A stretch of 64,000 nt of DNA from Ulvibacter sp047614245 (lineage in GTDB: Bacteria; Bacteroidota; Bacteroidia; Flavobacteriales; Flavobacteriaceae): positions 38,210 to 102,209 of the forward strand of contig JBLHIC010000001.1 in assembly GCA_047614245.1 (NCBI GenBank), written 5' to 3'. Positions 32,144 through 41,412 of the stretch are shown here, piece by piece. Positions within the stretch are counted from its first letter, which is position 1; each line of letters opens with the position of its first letter. Below the pieces are notes generated by a model, which was not told the DNA's origin, ran no database searches, and was given only the letters and a program-made list of their open reading frames with translations. The position numbers and the translations under genes are program-made.

Positions 32144-34786
32144 CTATTTTTTAACTTTTACAGACGCATTGCGTTGCAACATACGCTTAATCTCATTTAG
32201 TTTCATGAGGGCCTCGACAGGTGTAAGAGTATCAATATCTGTCTCTAAGATCTCGTCACGCAGCTCGATAAGCAAAGGATCGTCAAGTTTAAAAAAACTT
32301 AACTGCATTTCATCTTTGGCAATCGACTTCATTTCGTCTGTTAATTCTTCTGAAGAATGCAATTTTTCAAGGCGGCTTAATATTTTATTCGCGCGGTTTA
32401 AAACGGCTTGAGGCATCCCTGCCATTTTTGCAACATGAATTCCGAAGCTATGATGTGAACCTCCAGGTACAAGTTTCCGAAGAAAAAGAACATCATCTTT
32501 TAATTCTTTTACTGAGACATTATAGTTTTTAATTCGATCAAAGGTCTCAGTCATTTCATTGATCTCATGGTAATGAGTCGCGAATAAGGTTTTCGCTCTT
32601 GAAGGATGTTCGTGCAAATATTCACTAATAGCCCACGCGATAGAAATCCCATCATACGTGCTGGTACCTCGACCTATTTCGTCCAATAACACGAGACTAC
32701 GCTCAGAAATATTATTTAGAATACTGGCCGTTTCATTCATTTCAACCATAAAGGTTGATTCCCCCATTGAAATATTGTCACTAGCACCAACCCGCGTGAA
32801 TATCTTATCAACGCATCCCATTCGAACTGATTTTGCAGGAACAAAACTCCCCATTTGCGCAAGTAAAACAATTAAAGCAGTTTGCCTTAATATAGCCGAT
32901 TTACCACTCATATTCGGACCGGTAATCATTATAAGTTGTTGATTCTCCCGATCTAAAAAAACATCATTTGCGATATAGGGACTATCTGGCGGCAATTGCT
33001 TTTCAATAACTGGATGTCGTCCTTCCTTAATATCGAGGTCGAATGAATCATCAAATAACGGTCGCACATAATTAGATTCCTTGGCTTGTTGTGCGAAAGA
33101 ACAAAGGCAATCCAATTCTGCAATTAATGCAGCATTTTGTTGCACAGAGCCAATAAACTGAAGGATCCAATCGACTAACTTTACATATATTTCTTGTTCT
33201 AATGCTCCGATTTTCTCTTCGGCACCTAAGATTTTAGATTCATACTCTTTGAGCTCTTCCGTGATATAGCGCTCTGCATTTACCAGGGTTTGTTTTCGAA
33301 TCCATTCTTCAGGAACTTTGTCTTTGTGAGTGTTTCGAACTTCTATATAATAGCCAAATACATTATTTGAAGCTATCTTCAATGAACTAATTCCAGTACG
33401 TGCTGCTTCACGAGTCACAATTTGATCCAGATAATCTTTTCCTCCTCTGGAAATCGCTCTTAACTCATCAAGTGTTTCATTAAATCCTTCTGCGACAGCA
33501 TTTCCTTTTAAAATATTTACAGGCGCTTCTTCAAATAGGGTTTCTTTTATCTTCGCACGCAATAAATCACATTCTTGAAGCTGGTCACCAATAATCTTCA
33601 CCGACTCGTTCTCTGAAAGGAGCGCCTGAGCTTTTACCGGAATCACCGCCTCTAATGAATTTTTTAACTGAACAACCTCCCTGGGATTTATTTTTCCCGT
33701 GGCTACCTTCGAAATTAACCGCTCCAAATCGCCAATACGCTTTATATGTTGCTGGATTTTATCCTGAACCGTGGCATTCTCTAATAAATAAGATACAACT
33801 TCATGCCGACTTGTTATTCTCTCAATGTTTTTTAACGGAAGCGCCATCCATCGCTTCAAAAGTCGTCCTCCCATTGGAGAGATCGTTTTATCGATTACAT
33901 CTAATAAGGTTACAGCATTTTCTTGATTTGAGTGATACAGCTCCAAATTGCGAATCGTAAAACGATCCATCCAGACATATTCGTCTTCGGCAATACGCGA
34001 AATTCGTGATATATGCTGCAATTTATTATGGCGTGTTTCACTTAAATAATGCAAAGCTGCACCCGCCGAAATAACTCCTTCTTCGAGATGATCAATCCCA
34101 AAACCCTTTAAGTTCTTAGTGTCAAAATGTTTTTGGAGCGTTTCATTTGCATAATCTTTCTGAAACACCCAATCCTCTAAATGAAAAACATGAAAATTAC
34201 CACCAAATGTTTCTGAAAAAAGCTTCCTCTTTTGCTTGCTAAAAAGCACTTCTGAAGGCCTAAAGTTTTGAAGTAATTTATCAATATATTCCGCTGAACC
34301 TTGTGCAGTTAAAAACTCGCCTGTCGAAATATCTAGAAAACTAACCCCAATTTTAGTATTCTTCTTGAGATTCCCGCCTTCGCGAGAATTAAAGTGAATA
34401 GCCGCCAAGAAATTATTTGATTTCGACTTTAGAATATCATCGTTTAATGCCACTCCCGGTGTTATAAGCTCCGTTACACCCCTTTTAACAATGTTCTTGG
34501 TTTGCTTTGGGTCTTCAAGCTGATCACAGATTGCAACACGACAGCCGGCCATTACTAATTTTGGCAAATATGTGTTTAAAGAATGATGAGGGAAACCAGC
34601 CAATTCGACATGCTCCCCTCCATTATTGCGAGCCGTGAGGGTAATATTTAAAATGCCTGCAGCCCGAATAGCATCCTCCCCAAAAGTTTCATAAAAATCA
34701 CCCACCCGAAATAACAACAACGCATCTGGATATTTCGCCTTGATGGTGTTGTATTGCTTCATTAATGGTGTTTCCTTCTTTCCCAT
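32144..34786 (-). CDS. mutS: DNA mismatch repair protein MutS
   Basis: Recognises mismatches and small loops and recruits MutL. The 880-residue length is normal for MutS1. The N-terminal mismatch-binding domain is complete with LLLFRVGDFYETFGEDA (the Phe-x-Glu of mismatch recognition, F-Y-E). The ATPase domain has Walker A GPNMSGKSAI near residue 618, LVLLDEIGRGTSTYDG as Walker B/signature, and THYHEINEM. The C-terminal helix-turn-helix and tail are present. Stand-alone, next to the tRNA genes that mark the right end of the island; divergent from the RNA methyltransferase. Confidence 0.97.
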   Translation of the reverse strand: MGKKETPLMKQYNTIKAKYPDALLLFRVGDFYETFGEDAIRAAGILNITLTARNNGGEHVELAGFPHHSLNTYLPKLVMAGCRVAICDQLEDPKQTKNIVKRGVTELITPGVALNDDILKSKSNNFLAAIHFNSREGGNLKKNTKIGVSFLDISTGEFLTAQGSAEYIDKLLQNFRPSEVLFSKQKRKLFSETFGGNFHVFHLEDWVFQKDYANETLQKHFDTKNLKGFGIDHLEEGVISAGAALHYLSETRHNKLQHISRISRIAEDEYVWMDRFTIRNLELYHSNQENAVTLLDVIDKTISPMGGRLLKRWMALPLKNIERITSRHEVVSYLLENATVQDKIQQHIKRIGDLERLISKVATGKINPREVVQLKNSLEAVIPVKAQALLSENESVKIIGDQLQECDLLRAKIKETLFEEAPVNILKGNAVAEGFNETLDELRAISRGGKDYLDQIVTREAARTGISSLKIASNNVFGYYIEVRNTHKDKVPEEWIRKQTLVNAERYITEELKEYESKILGAEEKIGALEQEIYVKLVDWILQFIGSVQQNAALIAELDCLCSFAQQAKESNYVRPLFDDSFDLDIKEGRHPVIEKQLPPDSPYIANDVFLDRENQQLIMITGPNMSGKSAILRQTALIVLLAQMGSFVPAKSVRMGCVDKIFTRVGASDNISMGESTFMVEMNETASILNNISERSLVLLDEIGRGTSTYDGISIAWAISEYLHEHPSRAKTLFATHYHEINEMTETFDRIKNYNVSVKELKDDVLFLRKLVPGGSHHSFGIHVAKMAGMPQAVLNRANKILSRLEKLHSSEELTDEMKSIAKDEMQLSFFKLDDPLLIELRDEILETDIDTLTPVEALMKLNEIKRMLQRNASVKVKK

Positions 34787-35064
34787 AAGGCCACTTTCTA
34801 GATTGGAAAAGCTAAGGTAGTTATTATTCTAAGTTTGTTAAATAGATAATAATCATACTTGTCGAAAGTTTTTCACAATGAACCTTAAAACTTTAAAAGC
34901 CCCCAGCAATTGAGTCGTTAAAGAATAGTTTGCCCTTGAAAAGTTAAAAAAACGAAATATATACGTATTCTGAGGGATAATGTTGACATCACATTTTCAA
35001 CTAGGCAAACCATTTTTACAACAATTCTGCGAAAGAAAGGCTGCTACTTTCATATAGAAAGTGA

Positions 35065-35072
35065 TATTTTTG
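35065..35072 (+). promoter_or_regulatory. -7 element close to the TrmH-type gene start
   Basis: TATTTTTG fits TAnnTTTG and ends only 5 bases before the ATG at 35078, so the mRNA would have almost no leader. No clear -33 motif. Confidence 0.4.
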
Positions 35073-35077
35073 CAAGA

Positions 35078-35608
35078 ATGAAATACCGCAAACTTAAAAA
35101 CAGCGAGCTTAATCGAATCAGTCAGGTGGAATTCATTGCTTCTGAAAAAACTCCGCTTATAATTATTCTCGACAATGTTAGAAGTTTGAACAATATCGGC
35201 TCCGTATTTCGAACGGCAGATGCCTTTCTAGTTAAAAAGATTTATCTCTGCGGCATCACCGCAACTCCTCCGCACAAGGATATTCAAAAAACCGCTCTAG
35301 GTGCTACGGACAGTGTTTCTTGGGAATATGCCGAGAACACAATGGACGTAGTTAACAGGCTTAAAAGTGAAGGTGTTTTTATTGCTTCGATTGAACAATC
35401 AGAACATTCAATCGCTTTAGATGATTTTTTTCTTCGGAAAGAAACTACCTATGCTGTTATATTCGGAAATGAGGTTAAGGGTATTTCACAAGAAGTGGTT
35501 TCAGAAAGTGATATCGTTATCGAAATTCCGCAACATGGAACGAAACATTCCTTAAATATTTCAGTTTCTACTGGTATCGTAATATGGGACTTATTCTCCA
35601 AGCTTTAG
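35078..35608 (+). CDS. TrmH/SpoU family RNA methyltransferase
   Basis: A 176-residue SAM-dependent 2'-O-methyltransferase of the SPOUT class acting on tRNA or rRNA. The three SpoU motifs are present: DNVRSLNNIGSVFRTADAF (motif 1), YAVIFGNEVKGIS (motif 2) and IPQHGTKHSLNISVSTGIV (motif 3, trefoil knot). No N-terminal RNA-binding extension, as in the shorter TrmL/TrmH-like enzymes. The target nucleotide cannot be told. Divergent from mutS. Confidence 0.88.
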   Translation: MKYRKLKNSELNRISQVEFIASEKTPLIIILDNVRSLNNIGSVFRTADAFLVKKIYLCGITATPPHKDIQKTALGATDSVSWEYAENTMDVVNRLKSEGVFIASIEQSEHSIALDDFFLRKETTYAVIFGNEVKGISQEVVSESDIVIEIPQHGTKHSLNISVSTGIVIWDLFSKL

Positions 35609-35650
35609 GACTCAATAAATATAATTTAATCGCAGTATAACTACCTTAGC

Positions 35651-36787
35651 TTATTTCAATATTTCCGTAAGAATATATAAATAGTCTTTTCTATTTTTTA
35701 CAAAATCCCTATTTGAAACATCTATTATTCTAATACTAGCCTGGGGTTGAGATTTAATGAATTCTAGATAACCTTCATTAATTTTTTCAAGATATTGAGC
35801 CTCAATTGTCTGTTCGTATTTTCGGCCGCGTTTTTTAATATTCTCCAAAAGACGATCTGTACGTTGATATAGATAAACATATAGGTCTGGCTTCGGCAAT
35901 TCTTTATGCATAAACCGGAATAACTTTTTATATAAATTAAATTCCTCATCCTGTAAGGTCACTTTCGCAAAAATGATAGATTTATGAGCATCGTAATCAG
36001 CCACAACACAATCCTTAAATAAATCGAATTGAGTGATATCATCCATTAATTGTTGATAACGATCTGCGAGAAATGACATTTCTAATGGAAACGCATATCG
36101 CTGCGGATTTTTATAAAACTTGGGTAAAAACGGATTATCCTTAAATCGTTCTAAAACAAGCTTCGCATTAAAATCATGAGCCAACTGTGTAGTAAGACTG
36201 GTTTTACCCGCCCCAATAGTTCCTTCAATTGCAATGTAATTAAATCTTGACAAGTCGTAATCCTTACTCGGGTTTCTAAGCCATTTAGATTGTTTTTCGA
36301 TGATACTGTCGTCTCGAGTTTCCGCTAATAGTTTAATAACATTTTTAAATAGTGTTGGATGCACAATACTCGAATTAACTTCTGCCAAAGGCTGCAAGAC
36401 AAACTTCCTGTTTTGGATTTCTGGATGTGGAATTTTTAATTTAACGCTGTTTTTGACCAAGTCCCCCATCAATAAAATATCCACATCAATAGTTCTAGAA
36501 ACATATCCGTCCGCTTCACTTCGCACTCTCCCTAGTTCCTTCTCAATTCTTAGTATTGTCTCCAATAATTTTCCAGATGGCATCGCGCTTTGCACTAGAA
36601 GCACACAATTTAAAAAACTATCTCCGTCAAAACCTATAGCGGGAGTTTTATATACCGAAGATATTTTTACAATACTACCAATTTGATTAAATATGGAGTT
36701 GACAGCCTTTTGCAATAATTCGAACTTATTGCCCTGATTGCTTCCTAAGGAAAGATATATGTCTTGTAAAGGTTTAATAGACTTGAT
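35651..36787 (-). CDS. folK: Fusion of HPPK (FolK) and deoxynucleoside kinase, without ATG start
   Basis: N-terminal domain: 6-hydroxymethyl-dihydropterin pyrophosphokinase of folate synthesis (YLSLGSNQGNK, SSVYKTPAIGF, RTIDVDILLMG, IPHPEIQNRKFVLQPL). C-terminal domain from about residue 180: deoxynucleoside kinase with P-loop EGTIGAGKTS, then LERFKDNPFLPKF and the lid region KKRGRKYEQ. This fusion occurs in other Bacteroidota. The LSLGSNQG motif lies upstream of the first ordinary start codon (TTG at 36715). The frame is open to 36787, where a stop codon precedes ATC AAG TCT ATT, so translation must begin at a rare codon such as ATC (36787) or ATT (36778). Start uncertain. Confidence 0.8.
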   Translation of the reverse strand: MKSIKPLQDIYLSLGSNQGNKFELLQKAVNSIFNQIGSIVKISSVYKTPAIGFDGDSFLNCVLLVQSAMPSGKLLETILRIEKELGRVRSEADGYVSRTIDVDILLMGDLVKNSVKLKIPHPEIQNRKFVLQPLAEVNSSIVHPTLFKNVIKLLAETRDDSIIEKQSKWLRNPSKDYDLSRFNYIAIEGTIGAGKTSLTTQLAHDFNAKLVLERFKDNPFLPKFYKNPQRYAFPLEMSFLADRYQQLMDDITQFDLFKDCVVADYDAHKSIIFAKVTLQDEEFNLYKKLFRFMHKELPKPDLYVYLYQRTDRLLENIKKRGRKYEQTIEAQYLEKINEGYLEFIKSQPQASIRIIDVSNRDFVKNRKDYLYILTEILK

Positions 36788-36925
36788 TTAAAAAGGTTAC
36801 ATTATTTTTAAACTTTGTTTGTATGGCTAAAAATACAGGTTTATGAATTTAAGACGAAATTAAGGAAAAGAATAATACTTCCAATTATCTTTACCTTTCA
36901 AAAAACACAGGTGGCAGTACTTTCA

Positions 36926-37651
36926 ATGAATGACAAACTGGTAGCGCAACGAATCTACCTCATTTTAGGAGGATTGTTTATAGCCTCCCTTGTTGTCTCC
37001 AATTTAATATTTCAAAAATTTTTCTATTGGGACTTTTTTGGAATCTATACGTTTGAAATTTCGGTAGGAATTCTTCCCTACCCTATCACTTTTCTCATTA
37101 CCGATATTATTAGTGAAGTCTACGGAAAACAAAAGGCCAATGAGGTCGTTACCGCGGGTATTTTTGCTTCATTTTTCTCATTACTTATTGTTTTCGTTTC
37201 GGATGTCGTTCCCGCTACCGACTGGAGTCCAATTGATGACACCCTGTTTTCAAAAGTATTCGGCGCCACTGCCATTGCGGTACTTGCATCAATGATGGCA
37301 TATCTACTCGCTCAATATATTGACATACAGATATTTCATTTCTGGAAACGCCTTACAAAGGGTAAACACCTCTGGCTTCGGAATAATTTCTCTACTTTCT
37401 TGTCTCAATTTGTCGATACGTTAACGGTTTTACTATTGTTGTGCAGTTTTGGGAAAATTAGCTGGCCCTTATTTAGTGGATTGCTGCTAAGTGGTTTTCT
37501 TTTTAAAGTGCTAGTAGCAGCATTAGACACCCCGTTTTTATATGCTGCGGTTTTTGCTTTCAGAAAAAGATTTGGACTAAAAAGAGGAGAAGAGATAGAT
37601 TTTTACTCTTCCTCGCAAAATGAAATCCCGAATTTATCAAATCAATCATAA
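36926..37651 (+). CDS. Queuosine precursor transporter (YhhQ/VUT family)
   Basis: A 241-residue inner-membrane protein from MNDKLVAQRIYLILGG at 36926; an in-frame start at 36815 would add 37 residues not found in the family. About six membrane segments with the VUT signature FPYPITFLITDIISEVYGK (here LPYPITFLITDIISEVYGK) and the C-terminal WLRNNFSTFLSQFVDT motif. Imports preQ0 or related deazapurine for tRNA queuosine. No preQ1 riboswitch is recognisable upstream. Confidence 0.9.
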   Translation: MNDKLVAQRIYLILGGLFIASLVVSNLIFQKFFYWDFFGIYTFEISVGILPYPITFLITDIISEVYGKQKANEVVTAGIFASFFSLLIVFVSDVVPATDWSPIDDTLFSKVFGATAIAVLASMMAYLLAQYIDIQIFHFWKRLTKGKHLWLRNNFSTFLSQFVDTLTVLLLLCSFGKISWPLFSGLLLSGFLFKVLVAALDTPFLYAAVFAFRKRFGLKRGEEIDFYSSSQNEIPNLSNQS

Positions 37652-37718
37652 CAATTTATTTTTACTTTTTATCCTTAGAAATTAAGATATAACAACTTTT
37701 AGTCAACCTCAATTAATT

Positions 37719-40364
37719 ATGAAAAAAATTCTTAAAATAACAGGAATTATAATCGTTTTAGCAATCGTGTTTCTTGCAGCTGCTCCTTTTCTTTTCAAGG
37801 GGAGTTTAGAAAAAATAGTGAAACGAACAATCAATGAAAACCTAAATGCTACTGTTGCTTGGAAAGGATTAGACTTAAGTCTACTCAAGAGCTTTCCAGA
37901 TGCCGCACTTACCATAACCGATTTTAGTGTTACAAACAATGCACCATTTGAAGGTGACACCTTAGTAAGTGGAAAGTCCTTAAAGTTGAACATGGGTATT
38001 ACTCAATTATTTAAAAAAAGTGACGAATCAATACAAGTAGATGGATTACTTCTTAATGAATCTTTAATAAATATTAAAATTGATTCCCTCGGAAATGCCA
38101 ATTATGATATCGCCGTAAAAAAGGAAGTAATTCCTTCAGAAGCACCTAGTGCAGATAAAGGTAGTTTTAGTTTCGCGCTGAAGAACTATGAAATAAAAGA
38201 TTCCCGGATTAACTACCTAGATGAATCTTCAAAAACATTTTTAATACTCACTGATGTGAATCATAAAGGAACCGGAGATCTTTCTGAATCGATAACACAG
38301 CTTGACACTCATACTGAAGCCAACGCCACTTTTAGAATTGACAAGGCAGAATACTTGAATAAAACTAGTATTACACTAGATGCCGGTTTTGAATTGGATC
38401 TTGAGAACCAAAAATATTCGTTTCTAGAAAACGTGTCTAAAATCAATGAGTTACCATTAACATTCGATGGTTTTATTAAAATTAATGAAACGAATAGTGA
38501 AATAGACATTAGTTTTAAGACTCCATCATCAGATTTTAAAAATTTCTTGGCCGTAATTCCAAAGACATATGTAAAAGAATTGGACGGTGTGACCACGACT
38601 GGAAATTTCACCATTGACGGGGCGGTTAATGGGATTATAGACGAAGTACATATCCCTAGATTGGATATTAAAGTCGCGAGTGATAACGCGTCATTTAAAT
38701 ATCCAGACTTACCCAAAGCCGTTCGCAATATCTCGATAAATGCAGAATTAAAAAATGACACCGGTCTTGTAAAAGACACTTATTTGAATATTGGTGGGAT
38801 GACGTTTAATATTGACGATGAATTGTTTAGCCTCAGCGGTAGTGTTAAAAATTTCACCGAAAATGCGCTCGTTAATCTAGTAATAAAAGGAACACTCAAC
38901 CTTGCAAATATTGAAAAGGTACTGCCCGTTGAATTAAAACAGGACTTAACTGGAATTTTCAAAGCAGACGTTAATACTTCTTTTGATATGCAATCAGTTG
39001 AAAAAGAGCAGTACCAAAATATTAAAAATAACGGAACTGCTAGCTTAACGGACTTTAATTATTCAGACGAAGCTTTTAACAATCCGATCCGTATTTCTTC
39101 CGCAGCTATTGAAATGAGCCCAGGGAATATAAAACTGAATAATTTTGAAGCGACTTCTGGAGAAACAGACATTAACGCTACTGGAACTATTCAAAACCTC
39201 ATCCCGTGGATTATGGAGAAACAGGATTTGAAAGGTAATTTTCTAGTTAATTCGAACATTTTCAATGTCAATGATTTTATGTCTTCCGAAGAAAAAGGCA
39301 CAGGAAGTGGAAAGGCAACAACCCCATCTGGTAATACCGAAGAATCATCTGTGAAAATACCAGATTTCCTTGATGCAACAATAGATTTTACAGCAAAAAA
39401 AGTTTTGTATGATAATGTGATTTTAGAGAACACCAAAGGTAGAGTGACTATAAAAGATGAGGCTGCTAGTTTAAATAACGTGACCTCAAGAATATTTGGT
39501 GGAGACATTGCTTTTTCCGGGAATGTTGACACAAAAAAAGCTATCCCTACTTTTGGGATGAATCTAGATCTACAGAAAGTTGATATAGAAGAATCTTTTG
39601 AACAATTGGCCTTTTTAAAATATATCGCACCAATTTCAAAAGCATTAAATGGCAACATCAATACCGTTATCAAATTAAATGGTCAACTTAATGGAGATCT
39701 TACGCCTAATCTTGCCACCCTCGCAGGAGACCTTATTGCTAATATATTATCGGCCGAAGTCAATACAAAAAGCACCCCGCTTCTCACAACTTTAAGTGAG
39801 AACCTAAGCTTTTTAGATAAGGATAAATTGACACTGAAGGATGTAAAAACAGCCATTAATTTTAGCGATGGTAAAATTATAGTAAAACCTTTTGACTTTA
39901 ATATAGAAGGGGTGAAAATAACGGCAGGAGGAAGTCACGGGCTAAATAAAAGTATCGATTACAATCTCACGATGAATGTTCCTGCTAAATATTTAGGAGG
40001 GGAAGTGAATAGTTTATTAGCAAAATTAGATCCCGAAGAAGCAAATTCGATGATGGTATCTCTCCCTGTTGGATTGAAAGGAAACTTTACCAATCCCAAA
40101 GTCTCCCTCAATACTAAAGCTGCTATAAACTCATTCACTCAAACTCTAGTAGCGAAACAAAAAGAGCAATTATTGAATCAAGGCACTGATATCTTGACCA
40201 GTATAATTTCTGGGGGGAAGAAACCAAAAGTTTCAATTTCCACCGGCACAAATACCACCACAAACAATACGACTCAGCAAGCCACGGAAGTTGTGACAGA
40301 TATACTTGGGGGCTTATTCGGAAAGAAAAAAAAGAAAAAAGATACTATAAAGAGTGGTAACTAG
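37719..40364 (+). CDS. AsmA family protein
   Basis: An 881-residue envelope protein with an N-terminal membrane anchor (residues 4-24) and a very long beta-rich periplasmic chain typical of AsmA/YhdP-type bridge proteins thought to carry lipids between membranes. The AsmA N-terminus (VKRTINENLNATVAWKGLDL, SLLKSFPDAALTITDFSV) and the C-terminal AsmA_2-like repeat (AAGDLIANIL-type, LTLKDVKTAINFSDGKI) are visible. It ends in a Lys-rich tail. Monocistronic. Confidence 0.9.
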   Translation: MKKILKITGIIIVLAIVFLAAAPFLFKGSLEKIVKRTINENLNATVAWKGLDLSLLKSFPDAALTITDFSVTNNAPFEGDTLVSGKSLKLNMGITQLFKKSDESIQVDGLLLNESLINIKIDSLGNANYDIAVKKEVIPSEAPSADKGSFSFALKNYEIKDSRINYLDESSKTFLILTDVNHKGTGDLSESITQLDTHTEANATFRIDKAEYLNKTSITLDAGFELDLENQKYSFLENVSKINELPLTFDGFIKINETNSEIDISFKTPSSDFKNFLAVIPKTYVKELDGVTTTGNFTIDGAVNGIIDEVHIPRLDIKVASDNASFKYPDLPKAVRNISINAELKNDTGLVKDTYLNIGGMTFNIDDELFSLSGSVKNFTENALVNLVIKGTLNLANIEKVLPVELKQDLTGIFKADVNTSFDMQSVEKEQYQNIKNNGTASLTDFNYSDEAFNNPIRISSAAIEMSPGNIKLNNFEATSGETDINATGTIQNLIPWIMEKQDLKGNFLVNSNIFNVNDFMSSEEKGTGSGKATTPSGNTEESSVKIPDFLDATIDFTAKKVLYDNVILENTKGRVTIKDEAASLNNVTSRIFGGDIAFSGNVDTKKAIPTFGMNLDLQKVDIEESFEQLAFLKYIAPISKALNGNINTVIKLNGQLNGDLTPNLATLAGDLIANILSAEVNTKSTPLLTTLSENLSFLDKDKLTLKDVKTAINFSDGKIIVKPFDFNIEGVKITAGGSHGLNKSIDYNLTMNVPAKYLGGEVNSLLAKLDPEEANSMMVSLPVGLKGNFTNPKVSLNTKAAINSFTQTLVAKQKEQLLNQGTDILTSIISGGKKPKVSISTGTNTTTNNTTQQATEVVTDILGGLFGKKKKKKDTIKSGN

Positions 40365-40573
40365 CTTATAAGTCTATTAACCAATTAGTTACTAATCGCG
40401 CGTAATCTTGCCTGACTTTGCTGGAATCTATCTAGGTAAGGCAGGAATTTTATATGGCTATGGCGTCTTGCACTCTAGAGTGAAATAACGGGCTGGAAAT
40501 AAATCAAAATTTTACAAGTTTATAGGTATTGTTCTCGTTGCTGTATACCTTGTACAGAAAGTCATATTTTTAT

Positions 40574-41368
40574 TTAACTAATCGAAATAGACACTACATA
40601 GCCTTCGTTACTTCTTATATTAAATACCGTGTTATCCTCGAAAATAAGGTATTGACCTTTTATTCCTTTTAAGGTTCCTTCATAAAAAGGGGTCTTGTTC
40701 AAATTAAGACTCTTGGGCTTCTCTGGATATTGAAGAACAGGAAACTCTAAATTCGTTTCAGTATTATTCGCTAAAAAATAAGATATGGCTTCATCAGGAA
40801 TATACTTTTTAAGCTTATCTCTCCATTCGATTAAATTTTCATCTTCAATCTCATTTTTAAGCATAGTTCGCCAGTTCGTTTTATCTCCAACATAGTCTTT
40901 TAAAGCTACCTCAGTAATCCCCGCCAAATATCTATTAGGCACTTCTAAGATTTCGATAGCTTCATGAGCTCCTTGGTCAATCCATCGCGTTGGAACCTGA
41001 GTCTTCCTTGTCACACCTACTTTTACATTACTGCTATTTGCCAAATAAACAATATGTGGTTGCAGTTGGACTCGCTTCTCATATTCCAAATCACGATCCT
41101 CTTTATCCAGATGTGCTTTACTCAATTCGGGACGTATAATCCAGTCTGCTGCCTGAGGAATTTCATAAAAACAATCATAACAATATCCCTGTCTGTATAT
41201 TTTTTTCTCCAAACAGCAGTTAAGACACTGAAACTTAACAAATGAAATTGACACTTTTTTATTTAGCAATTGATTGACATTTAAAAAATCATTTTCAAAA
41301 ACCAAATAATATTGAATTGGCGAACCGTTTTCGGTCTGCATTTTAGTTAAAACTCCTTCGTAATTCAT
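40574..41368 (-). CDS. DUF2797 family zinc-ribbon protein
   Basis: A protein of about 264 residues from MNYEGVLTKMQTENG at 41368; a farther start at 41419 would overlap the divergent GH3 gene. Four Cys in CLNCCLEKK and GYCYDCF form a probable zinc ribbon near residue 65. The segment VYLANSSNVKVGVTRKTQVPTRWIDQGA resembles a GIY-YIG-like fold core, as noted for this family. Function unknown. Confidence 0.85.
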   Translation of the reverse strand: MNYEGVLTKMQTENGSPIQYYLVFENDFLNVNQLLNKKVSISFVKFQCLNCCLEKKIYRQGYCYDCFYEIPQAADWIIRPELSKAHLDKEDRDLEYEKRVQLQPHIVYLANSSNVKVGVTRKTQVPTRWIDQGAHEAIEILEVPNRYLAGITEVALKDYVGDKTNWRTMLKNEIEDENLIEWRDKLKKYIPDEAISYFLANNTETNLEFPVLQYPEKPKSLNLNKTPFYEGTLKGIKGQYLIFEDNTVFNIRSNEGYVVSISIS

Positions 41369-41412
41369 AAAAAGAAAATCGTTATTTTTATACCTTAAAG
41401 ATAGTTCAAAAT

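Noticed and set aside
36716..36925. preQ1 riboswitch before the queuosine precursor transporter
   Set aside because: No compact H-type pseudoknot with the conserved A-rich tail and CC pairing was found in this stretch.
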